From Pseudomonadota bacterium (GTDB lineage: Bacteria; Pseudomonadota; Alphaproteobacteria; Micavibrionales; Micavibrionaceae): a DNA stretch of 5,103 nucleotides. The position numbers and the translations under genes were made by a program. Below the pieces are notes generated by a model that saw only the letters and a program-made list of their open reading frames with translations, was not told where the DNA came from and searched no databases. The stretch covers positions 1 to 5,103 of the forward strand of contig JACQIJ010000072.1 of NCBI GenBank assembly GCA_016198545.1, read 5' to 3'. This document shows, piece after piece, positions 1 to 5,103 of this stretch. How positions within the stretch are numbered: the stretch's first letter is position 1; each line of letters starts with the position of its first letter.

Positions 1-2
1 CC

Positions 3-113
3 ACGCAGGGCCGCGCTGCTCACATTATCGCCATGCCTCATGTCACAAAAAAGCATATCGATCTATTCATAGATGAATACCTGAAACATGCGTCCATGGA
101 AGAAGCGGCATGA
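3..113 (+). CDS. C-terminal end of a probable PLP-dependent amino-acid decarboxylase (partial)
   Basis: An open frame enters from the left edge and ends at TGA 111-113, giving 36 residues. The stretch with AHIIAMPHVT followed by KKHIDLFIDEYLKH resembles the C-terminus of group II PLP-dependent decarboxylases of the histidine/serine decarboxylase type, where a pattern like AHVVVMPxVT, then an acidic amphipathic helix, closes the small domain. If that is right, the enzyme removes CO2 from an amino acid to give an amine, in the cytoplasm. The PLP lysine and the rest of the catalytic core lie outside the window, so substrate cannot be judged. The stop codon overlaps the start of the tandem ACT gene (ATGA), which implies an operon and translational coupling. 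A C-terminal fragment of another fold-type I PLP enzyme, such as an aminotransferase, is the main alternative. Family recognition is from memory of motifs, not a search. Confidence 0.5.
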   Translation, partial: TQGRAAHIIAMPHVTKKHIDLFIDEYLKHASMEEAA

Positions 114-505
114 AGCAAATCACCATCCTCGCCAGATCTGATGAAGACACCATAGCGGAAGCAACCCTTCTGTTGGCCAATGCCGGCGTCAATATAGACA
201 GCATCACGGGCGAGCATTACGGCTCCCAGGCAATAATCAATATCACGGTCGACAACGCGGAAGTTGCTCTCTATGCCCTTCAAAAACGGCTTGATTGGCA
301 AATCGTCAGCGAAGATGTGGTTATCGTCAAAGTAAAGGATGAGATCGGAGCGCTGGCTAAACTGGCTGGTCGTCTGGCAGCAAATGACGTCATGATCCGC
401 AGCATTCGCTTTATTGAACGAAATGAGAAAAGCGCGCTGGTGGCTGTATCTATTGAAAATACGCAGACGGGGCGTCAAGCCTTAAGAGACATCATCGTAG
501 GATAG
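110..505 (+). CDS. Tandem ACT-domain protein (putative amino-acid-sensing regulator)
   Basis: This 131-residue protein consists of two ACT-like beta-alpha-beta-beta-alpha-beta units and nothing else. The first spans about residues 2-66 (ITILARSDEDTIAEATLLLANAGVNIDSI region) and the second about 69-130 (VVIVKVKDEIGALAKLAGRLAANDVMIRSI region). The second has the usual strand-turn-helix signature DEIGALAKLA, close to the D-x-P-G-A-L motif of ligand-binding ACT domains but with Ile instead of Pro. The first is more divergent, with no PG at that turn. ACT domains generally bind amino acids and control a linked or partner enzyme; no catalytic domain is present, so a regulatory or sensor role is inferred. 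The ATG at 110 overlaps the preceding stop and has a purine-rich GGAAGAAG just upstream, which supports this start. The most likely partner is the upstream PLP enzyme. The ligand is unknown. Confidence 0.82.
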   Translation: MKQITILARSDEDTIAEATLLLANAGVNIDSITGEHYGSQAIINITVDNAEVALYALQKRLDWQIVSEDVVIVKVKDEIGALAKLAGRLAANDVMIRSIRFIERNEKSALVAVSIENTQTGRQALRDIIVG

Positions 506-547
506 AATCAAGCCGCCGGTTTCATGGAAGAGCAACATGACCCCGCA

Positions 548-2338
548 TTAAAAAGCGGCAGCCTCCATCGCCATCAGCGGCTCCGCACCAGCCTGCACCG
601 CTTTGAATCGCGCATCAACTTCCGGAAGCATGCGGGTGAAGAAAAAGCGGGCCGTGTGGATTTTGCTTTCATAGAACTCGTCGCGCCCGCCCGCGCCTTC
701 CTTCAGCTTCTTCTGCGCCGCGACAACCATACGGCACCACATGTAACCCATCGCCGTCAGCGCAAACATGCGTAAGTAATCGACGGACGCCGCGCCCGCC
801 TCGTTCGGATCTTTCAGACCCTTTTGCGCGACGGTTGCCGTTGCCTGTTGCAGCTTAGCGAATGCCTTGGCCAGCGGAAAAATGAATTCCTGCAGTTCGG
901 CGTTCGCCTGGTTGTCGTCGATGAATTTCTGCGCCGGGTGGAAAAAGCGGCGCAGCAGGCGTCCATACCCTTCCGGCATCTTGCGTCCGACGAGATCCAG
1001 CGCCTGAATGCCGTTCGTGCCTTCATAAATCATGGCGATCCGCGCATCGCGGGCGTATTGTTCGACCCCGTGTTCCCAGATATAGCCGTGGCCGCCGTAA
1101 ATCTGCATGGCAAGGCTGGCAACCTCGAACCCCATGTCCGTCTGATAGGCCTTGATGACAGGCGTCAAAAGGGCCACCAGATCGTCCGCCGCGGCGCGCT
1201 CTTTTTCATCCGGATGCTTGTGCGCAATATCCAGATTCATCCCGACCCAGTACGACAGCGCGCGCGCGCCTTCGCAGAAAGCCTTGCAGGTCAGAAGCAT
1301 GCGCCGCACGTCGGGGTGAACGATGATGGGGTCCGCCGGTTTGTCCGGCACCTTCGCGCCGTCGAGCGCGCGCATCTGAAGACGTTCCTTCGCGTAATTC
1401 AGGCCGTTCTGCCATGCCGCTTCGGCAATGCCCAGACCCTGCATGGCAACGCCCAGGCGCGCATTGTTCATCATCGTGAACATGGCGCGCAGGCCCTTGT
1501 GCGGATCACCAACAAGCCATCCCTTCGCGTCGTCCAGATTCATGACGCAGGTGGAGGAAGCCTTGATGCCCATCTTGTGCTCGATGGATCCGCAGGAAAT
1601 GCCGTTGCGCGGCCCCGCGCCGCCGTCCTTCGGCAGGAATTTCGGCACGACGAACAGGGAAATGCCTTTCACCCCTTCCGGCGCGTCGGGCAGCCTCGCC
1701 AGCACAAGGTGAATGATGTTTTTCGTCAGGTCGTGCTCGCCCGCGGAAATGAATATTTTCGTGCCTGTGATTTTATAGGAACCGTCGGAATCGGGCATGG
1801 CCTTCGTCTTGATAAGCCCCAGATCCGTGCCGCAATGCGGCTCCGTCAGGCACATCGTGCCGGACCATTCGCCGCTGGCCAGTTTCGGCAGGTATGTCTG
1901 TTTCTGCTCATCCGTGCCGAAAACGTGCAGGGCTTCATACGCGCCCTGTGAGAGGCCGGGATACATGCCAAAGGACATATTCGTAGAGCAGATGATTTCC
2001 TGCATGACCGTACCGACGACCTGCGGCATGCCCGTGCCGCCATATTGCGGATCGCAGGTCAGACCGCACCATCCGCCTTCGGAGAATGTCCGGTAAGCCT
2101 CCTTGAATCCTTTCGGCGTGCGCACGACGCCGTTTTCAAGAACGCAGCCTTCCTTGTCTCCGCTTTGATTGAGCGGAAAAAGAACTTCCTCGCAAATTTT
2201 TGCGCCTTCCTCAAGAATCGAATCGATGACATCCGGCGTCGCCTCTTCATAACCGGGCAGCGCGGAAACCTGATGGGCCCCCAGAACGTCGTTCAGGACA
2301 AAACGGATATTTTCAAGCGGGGCTTTATAAACGGGCAT
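548..2338 (-). CDS. Acyl-CoA dehydrogenase, long form (DmdC-like / FadE-like family)
   Basis: This FAD enzyme oxidises an acyl-CoA to the trans-2-enoyl-CoA and passes electrons to ETF, as in beta-oxidation. The protein is 596 residues, the size of the extended family that includes 3-methylmercaptopropionyl-CoA dehydrogenase, rather than about 380 for short-chain enzymes. Visible order: an N-terminal extension starting MPVYKAPLENIRFVLN (1-40), the helical N domain, the flavin signature TMCLTEPHCGTD (161-172), the beta domain, the C-terminal helical domain with QIYGGHGYI (412-420), and IYEGTNGIQ (437-445), whose Glu439 is the expected catalytic base. An extra C-terminal helical domain covers about 465-596. 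The frame stays open upstream into fabF, but ATG 2336-2338 is chosen because the family N-terminus begins there and AAGGA lies 8 bases upstream. It follows fabF by 77 bases and has a candidate promoter. Many family members carry the dmdC label without proof; the substrate here is undetermined. Confidence 0.95.
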   Translation of the reverse strand: MPVYKAPLENIRFVLNDVLGAHQVSALPGYEEATPDVIDSILEEGAKICEEVLFPLNQSGDKEGCVLENGVVRTPKGFKEAYRTFSEGGWCGLTCDPQYGGTGMPQVVGTVMQEIICSTNMSFGMYPGLSQGAYEALHVFGTDEQKQTYLPKLASGEWSGTMCLTEPHCGTDLGLIKTKAMPDSDGSYKITGTKIFISAGEHDLTKNIIHLVLARLPDAPEGVKGISLFVVPKFLPKDGGAGPRNGISCGSIEHKMGIKASSTCVMNLDDAKGWLVGDPHKGLRAMFTMMNNARLGVAMQGLGIAEAAWQNGLNYAKERLQMRALDGAKVPDKPADPIIVHPDVRRMLLTCKAFCEGARALSYWVGMNLDIAHKHPDEKERAAADDLVALLTPVIKAYQTDMGFEVASLAMQIYGGHGYIWEHGVEQYARDARIAMIYEGTNGIQALDLVGRKMPEGYGRLLRRFFHPAQKFIDDNQANAELQEFIFPLAKAFAKLQQATATVAQKGLKDPNEAGAASVDYLRMFALTAMGYMWCRMVVAAQKKLKEGAGGRDEFYESKIHTARFFFTRMLPEVDARFKAVQAGAEPLMAMEAAAF

Positions 2339-2346
2339 GGCTGAAA

Positions 2347-2351
2347 TCCTT
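2347..2351 (-). promoter_or_regulatory. Ribosome binding site of the acyl-CoA dehydrogenase gene
   Basis: AAGGA on the minus strand lies 8 bases before ATG 2338-2336. It decides the start, because the reading frame itself stays open for several hundred more bases upstream into fabF. Confidence 0.65.
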
Positions 2352-2377
2352 GAATGCGTTAAAGAACATGGGAGTTG

Positions 2378-2405
2378 ATTATAAATCACCTCCGTGCCGC
2401 CCCAA
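2378..2405 (-). promoter_or_regulatory. Candidate sigma70-type promoter for the acyl-CoA dehydrogenase gene
   Basis: In the fabF-dehydrogenase gap the minus strand carries a perfect TATAAT (2383-2378) preceded by TTGGGG (2405-2400) with a 16-base spacer. The -10 is a full consensus match; the -35 matches only TTG. Its position, about 40 bases before the start codon, suits a short leader. It would let the dehydrogenase be expressed apart from acpP-fabF. No experimental support; such AT-rich hexamers can occur by chance. Confidence 0.4.
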
Positions 2406-2415
2406 AGAGGGGATT

Positions 2416-3687
2416 TCAAACCTTCTTTAAGATAACGCTGGCGTTCGTGCCGCCGAAACCAAATGAATTTGACAGGGCGATATCGATTTTCTTTTCCTTG
2501 GCCTTCTTGGGTACAAGATCGATGCCCCGGCAGGCTTCGGAAACGTTCTCGAGATTGAGCGTCGGCGGCAAAATGCCGGTCTGTAACGCCTTTACCGTAT
2601 AAATCGCCTCTACCGCGCCCGCAGCACCCAGCAAATGCCCGATGGCAGACTTTGTGGAGGACATTGCCAGCGTATCCAGGTGATTGCCAAACAAACGCTT
2701 GATGGCCGCGCATTCTATGCCGTCGCCCACGGGCGTGGACGTGCCGTGGGCGTTTATGTAACCGATGTCGCCGGAATCGAGCCTCGCATTTTTCAGCGCA
2801 GCCTGCATGGCGCGGTATCCGCCGTCCCCGTCTTCGGCGGGGGCTGTCATGTGATAAGCGTCTCCGGAAAGGCCGTACCCGATGATTTCCGCGCAAATAT
2901 TCGCGCCGCGGCTTTTTGCATGCCCATATTCTTCCAGAACGACGGCGCCTGCGCCTTCGGCAATGACGAAACCGTCGCGCCCCTCATCGAACGGTCGGGA
3001 AGCCTCTGCGGGGCGATCGTTATAGGCCGTCGAAAGCGCGCGCATCGCGGCAAAGGCGGAAACGCCCAGCCGGTTGACAGCGGCTTCCGCGCCGCCGCTT
3101 ATCATTACGTCGGCATCGCCGTGAGCGATCAGCCGCGCCGAATCGCCGATGGAATGAGTTCCCGTCGCGCAGGCCGTAACGGCGGCATGGTTCGGGCCGC
3201 GAAACCCGTATTTGATGGAAACCTGCCCGGATATGAGATTGATCAGCATGGCAGGCAGCGCGAACGGCGAAATGCGCCGCGGCCCCTGTTCTTTCAACGT
3301 AACAGCCGTTTCGTACATAGTCTGAAGACCGCCAATGCCCGATCCGATCATCACGCCCGTGCGGCAGCGATCTTCCTCGCTTTTCGGCTTCCATCCGGAA
3401 GCCTCCACGGCCTCCTGCGCCGCCACCATGCCATAAGCAATGAAGCGATCGATGCGCCGCTGTTCCTTCGGCTGAATGAATAAATCAAGATTAAGCATGC
3501 CCGGCGGCGGCGCGGCGGCGGCGCTTTTAGGCACAAGACCCGCTACCTGCGATGCTATATCGCCGCATTCAAACTCATCTATTCTGCGGATGCCGCTTTC
3601 GCCCGCCGTCAGGCGTCTCCAGTTATGATCCACCCCCAGCCCGAGGGGAGAAACAATGCCCATTCCGGTAATGACGACGCGTCTCAT
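2416..3687 (-). CDS. fabF: 3-oxoacyl-[acyl-carrier-protein] synthase II (KAS II)
   Basis: FabF condenses malonyl-ACP with an acyl-ACP, releasing CO2 and extending the chain by two carbons, in cytoplasmic type II fatty acid synthesis. The 423-residue length is normal for the family. The thiolase-fold N-terminus starts MRRVVITGMGIVSPLG. The Cys-His-His triad is intact: Cys173 in TACATGTHS, His314 in NAHGTSTPVGD and His351 in KSAIGHLLGAAGAVE, with the conserved Lys346. The C-terminal loop NSFGFGGTN (407-415) carries the gating Phe of elongating KAS enzymes. Two His residues identify a KAS I/II enzyme rather than FabH. The Ala/Pro-rich stretch at residues 55-63 lies in a loop that varies between species. 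ATG 3685-3687 has GGAG 6 bases upstream. The gene follows acpP by 69 bases, the classic acpP-fabF order. Confidence 0.97.
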   Translation of the reverse strand: MRRVVITGMGIVSPLGLGVDHNWRRLTAGESGIRRIDEFECGDIASQVAGLVPKSAAAAPPPGMLNLDLFIQPKEQRRIDRFIAYGMVAAQEAVEASGWKPKSEEDRCRTGVMIGSGIGGLQTMYETAVTLKEQGPRRISPFALPAMLINLISGQVSIKYGFRGPNHAAVTACATGTHSIGDSARLIAHGDADVMISGGAEAAVNRLGVSAFAAMRALSTAYNDRPAEASRPFDEGRDGFVIAEGAGAVVLEEYGHAKSRGANICAEIIGYGLSGDAYHMTAPAEDGDGGYRAMQAALKNARLDSGDIGYINAHGTSTPVGDGIECAAIKRLFGNHLDTLAMSSTKSAIGHLLGAAGAVEAIYTVKALQTGILPPTLNLENVSEACRGIDLVPKKAKEKKIDIALSNSFGFGGTNASVILKKV

Positions 3688-3708
3688 TCATCGCTCCATA
3701 AAATCAGA

Positions 3709-3733
3709 CAGCCGCCGTTGTTACGGGCGGCTG
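3709..3733 (-). promoter_or_regulatory. Perfect inverted repeat (RNA hairpin) between acpP and fabF
   Basis: CAGCCGCC (3709-3716) and GGCGGCTG (3726-3733) form a perfect 8-bp GC-rich stem around a 9-base loop, about 23 bases past the acpP stop in the transcript. The bases after the stem on the minus strand (TCTGATTTTATGG) hold only a short T run, so a full intrinsic terminator is doubtful. A partial terminator, or a 3'-end stabilising structure that keeps acpP mRNA more abundant than fabF mRNA, is plausible. The stem is seen; its function is inferred. Confidence 0.55.
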
Positions 3734-3756
3734 CGACCGGAAGATATGACCGCGCC

Positions 3757-3996
3757 TCAGGCAGCGGCTTTTTCCTTGATGAAATTGATGGCATCGCCAA
3801 CCGTCTGGATTTTTTCAGCGGCGTCATCGGGAATCTCGATGCTGAACTCTTCCTCGAACGCCATGACCAGCTCGACCGTGTCCAGGGAGTCTGCGCCCAG
3901 ATCGTCGATGAAGCTTGCGGTTTCCTTCACCTTACCTTCGTCGACGCCCAGATGTTCGACCACGATTTTCTTCACTCGCTCGGCAATGTCACTCAT
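3757..3996 (-). CDS. acpP: Acyl carrier protein
   Basis: This 79-residue acidic protein carries fatty acyl intermediates as thioesters on 4'-phosphopantetheine and shuttles them among the type II synthase enzymes in the cytoplasm. The attachment site is Ser37 in the conserved GADSLDTVELVMAFEEEF motif, which begins helix II, the docking surface for FabF and other partners. The four-helix layout is clear, from SDIAERVKKIVVEHLGV at the start to the TVGDAINFI helix near the end. Length and charge are typical of a primary-metabolism ACP rather than a specialised polyketide or nodulation ACP. ATG 3994-3996 has AAGGA 6 bases upstream. It lies immediately before fabF. In many Gram-negative bacteria fabD and fabG come directly upstream, but here a HAD-hydrolase gene takes that place. 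Confidence 0.97.
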   Translation of the reverse strand: MSDIAERVKKIVVEHLGVDEGKVKETASFIDDLGADSLDTVELVMAFEEEFSIEIPDDAAEKIQTVGDAINFIKEKAAA

Positions 3997-4046
3997 CGCT
4001 TTTCCTTACCTTTTTGTTACATCATTTCCCTTGCGGGAGCGCGGAA

Positions 4047-4075
4047 ACTTTAGCTATCCGCCGTCTCCAAAGCAA
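4047..4075 (-). promoter_or_regulatory. Candidate acpP promoter
   Basis: In the 111-base gap between the HAD gene and acpP, the minus strand has TTGCTT (4075-4070), a 17-base spacer and TAAAGT (4052-4047). The -10 is preceded by GC, giving GCTAAAG, which resembles the GCTA-type -10 described for alphaproteobacterial housekeeping promoters. The match is partial (3 of 6 and 4 of 6 to the E. coli consensus). The gap size itself favours an independent start for acpP, which is usually among the most highly expressed genes. Confidence 0.35.
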
Positions 4076-4107
4076 GGATTTTGTCTTTATATCGCAACTA
4101 GCTGATT

Positions 4108-4788
4108 CTAAAAAATATTTTCTGTATTTGCAAGCGCCGGAATGTGGATAAAACGGTCTGTGACACGATCCGCGCCAGCGGCCCGGAGAGCTGACTCATG
4201 GCCCTTTTTATCATGATATGTGGCTGTCAGGCCAATGACGGTCATTCCCGCCGCCTTGCCTGCGCGAACGCCCGCAACCGTATCCTCCACCACCAGCGCA
4301 CGCGGCGGGTCTGCCCCCATCATACGCGCCGCCATAAGATAGATATCCGGCGCAGGCTTCGGATTTCGGACCATATCCTTTGTAAAAACAGCATGTTCGG
4401 GAAAAAACCGGTCCAGCCCCGCGTAACGCAAAGACAGCAAAACCGTGCTGCGTTCCCCGTTCGAACCGACGCCGACATCGTACTTGCCGCTAAGAATGCC
4501 CAGCGTTTCCGGGACGCCATCGATGAACCGCAGATGTTCTCCCATCGCGCCGTTCGCGCGCCGTTCATACTCGCCGATAATGTCCGGCGGCAGGATGCGG
4601 CCTGATTGCTCTTCTATCGTCCGGAAAGCGACGGGCGCACTCAATCCTGCAAAGTTCCTGAGGACGTATTCGACATCGTATTGCGGCAAGCCGCGCTCGG
4701 CCATCATGTCGGCAATGACTCTGTTGCAAAGATACTCGCTGTCCACCAGCGTGCCGTCGCAGTCGAAGATAATAAGATCGAATGGCAT
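4108..4788 (-). CDS. HAD-superfamily hydrolase, subfamily IA (phosphatase / beta-phosphoglucomutase-like)
   Basis: This 226-residue protein has all four HAD motifs. Motif I is DCDGTLVDSE with nucleophile Asp9 and acid/base Asp11; motif II is Ser109 in VGSNGE; motif III is Lys144 in NPKPAPD; motif IV is the acidic pair Glu168-Asp169 in VVEDTVAGVRAG. The helical segment at about residues 16-85 is the C1 cap of subfamily IA. Such enzymes form an aspartyl-phosphate intermediate with Mg2+ and typically dephosphorylate sugar phosphates, phosphoglycolate or similar small metabolites, or isomerise beta-glucose-1-phosphate. The sequence does not settle the substrate. The start is fixed by the distance to motif I, but no Shine-Dalgarno is evident; the gene begins 9 bases after the preceding stop, so translational coupling is likely. 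A role linked to acpP-fabF is not implied by the sequence. Confidence 0.9.
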   Translation of the reverse strand: MPFDLIIFDCDGTLVDSEYLCNRVIADMMAERGLPQYDVEYVLRNFAGLSAPVAFRTIEEQSGRILPPDIIGEYERRANGAMGEHLRFIDGVPETLGILSGKYDVGVGSNGERSTVLLSLRYAGLDRFFPEHAVFTKDMVRNPKPAPDIYLMAARMMGADPPRALVVEDTVAGVRAGKAAGMTVIGLTATYHDKKGHESALRAAGADRVTDRFIHIPALANTENIF

Positions 4789-4805
4789 TGCGCAAAATTA
4801 GCGCA
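4789..4805 (-). repeat. Small inverted repeat abutting the HAD hydrolase start codon
   Basis: TGCGC (4789-4793) and GCGCA (4801-4805) form a perfect 5-bp stem with a 7-base loop. The loop contains the stop codon of the upstream gene (4798-4800), and the stem touches the HAD ATG. A ribosome finishing the upstream gene would melt it, which fits coupled translation in the absence of a visible Shine-Dalgarno. A repeat this short can also arise by chance. Confidence 0.35.
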
Positions 4806-5103
4806 GTTCGCATATATTCATCAAGAAGGGCGCTTTGTTACAGAAAGTTTTCAATCCATTGGAAAGGGCATCGAGAGGCTTCGTCTGTCCCATCGAAAAT
4901 CCGGCCTTCTTCAGAGCGGCGCACAAAAAATCATCGGGCGTGTAGAGATTATCCATCGGACCTTCGCTTTCAAGGCCCCTGACGACGAACTTGTAATTAT
5001 CGCCGGCTTTCAGTTCATTTACAGGCGTTATGCATTCGTATGTTTCGAAGGATCCGCCTTCCGGATTTGGCCGAACGATGATCAGGCTGCCGTCCGGGCG
5101 CAA
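4798..5103 (-). CDS. C-terminal part of a probable class I SAM-dependent methyltransferase (partial)
   Basis: The frame is open to the right edge and ends at TAA 4800-4798, giving 101 or so residues without a true start inside the window (the edge codon is TTG). The text begins RPDGSLIIVRPNP, like the LKPGG-x-hydrophobic strand that follows motif III in class I methyltransferases. It continues with NELKAGDNYKFVVRG and then NLYTPDDFLCAALKKAGFS, which resembles the usual late helix ending in AGF. The tail has a KAPF near the end, also seen in small-molecule methyltransferases of this type. The SAM-binding GxGxG motif would lie beyond the edge, so the assignment rests on weak C-terminal similarity. 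The HAD gene follows 9 bases later, suggesting one transcript. If the family call is wrong, this is a hypothetical protein. Confidence 0.5.
   Translation of the reverse strand: MRPDGSLIIVRPNPEGGSFETYECITPVNELKAGDNYKFVVRGLESEGPMDNLYTPDDFLCAALKKAGFSMGQTKPLDALSNGLKTFCNKAPFLMNICELR

Noticed and set aside
38..478. 146-codon minus-strand frame opposite the ACT gene
   Set aside because: It is antisense to a well-supported ACT protein, its translation shows no domain, and it would be a shadow of the plus-strand codon pattern.
543..558. CCGC/GCGG inverted repeat around the acyl-CoA dehydrogenase stop, as a terminator in the convergent gap
   Set aside because: The stem is only 4 bp with an AT-rich loop and no T-tract after it; too weak to call as a terminator.
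824..1951. 375-codon plus-strand frame opposite the acyl-CoA dehydrogenase
   Set aside because: The translation is Arg/His-rich low-information text typical of the antisense of a GC-rich gene; the minus-strand gene has complete motifs.
2400..2412. CCCC/GGGG hairpin just after the fabF stop
   Set aside because: A 4-bp stem with no following T run on the minus strand; it also overlaps the candidate -35, so a terminator call is not supported.
2339..2896. The acyl-CoA dehydrogenase frame stays open upstream, giving a possible 782-residue protein
   Set aside because: The extra residues are Arg/His-rich, resemble no domain and lie over fabF in another frame. The family N-terminus MPVYKAP and an AAGGA site mark the start at 2338.
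2635..3483. 282-codon plus-strand frame opposite fabF
   Set aside because: It is the antisense of an intact fabF with all catalytic residues and shows no recognisable domain.
4025..4047. TTTCC...GGAAA imperfect inverted repeat in the acpP leader
   Set aside because: The outer arm overlaps the candidate -10, so most of the 5' side would not be in the transcript; the stem is short and interrupted.

Overview
The window reads as chromosomal DNA from a Gram-negative bacterium, most likely an alphaproteobacterium. The acyl carrier protein and FabF sequences look alphaproteobacterial, and the large acyl-CoA dehydrogenase with N- and C-terminal extensions is common in that class. Coding is dense and moderately GC-rich. 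I see no mobile element, tRNA, rRNA or CRISPR array. The lineage is an inference from protein style; no marker was searched.

Left end, plus strand (1-505): the last 36 codons of a gene resembling the C-terminus of a PLP-dependent amino-acid decarboxylase (histidine/serine decarboxylase type) overlap by ATGA with a small stand-alone protein made of two ACT domains. The pair suggests an amino-acid enzyme with its own ligand-sensing partner.

Centre and right, minus strand (5103 down to 548), in transcription order: the C-terminal part of a probable SAM-dependent methyltransferase, a HAD-superfamily phosphatase/phosphoglucomutase-like hydrolase, acpP (acyl carrier protein), fabF (3-oxoacyl-ACP synthase II), and a 596-residue acyl-CoA dehydrogenase of the DmdC-like/FadE-like long form. 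The acpP-fabF pair is the fatty-acid elongation core: AcpP carries the growing chain on phosphopantetheine and FabF condenses it with malonyl-ACP. The dehydrogenase does the opposite type of chemistry, alpha,beta-oxidation of an acyl-CoA. It has a candidate promoter of its own with a perfect TATAAT, so it may be regulated separately from the synthesis genes. It converges with the ACT gene across a 42-base gap.

Regulatory structure: there is a candidate acpP promoter in the 111-base gap upstream of it, a perfect 8-bp stem between acpP and fabF that could set their expression ratio, and a small inverted repeat directly upstream of the HAD start codon. No stretch over about 300 bases lacks a gene. 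Most of the window is ordinary housekeeping. The points worth a second look are the decarboxylase/ACT pair, the acpP-fabF neighbourhood without fabD/fabG beside it, and the intergenic hairpins.
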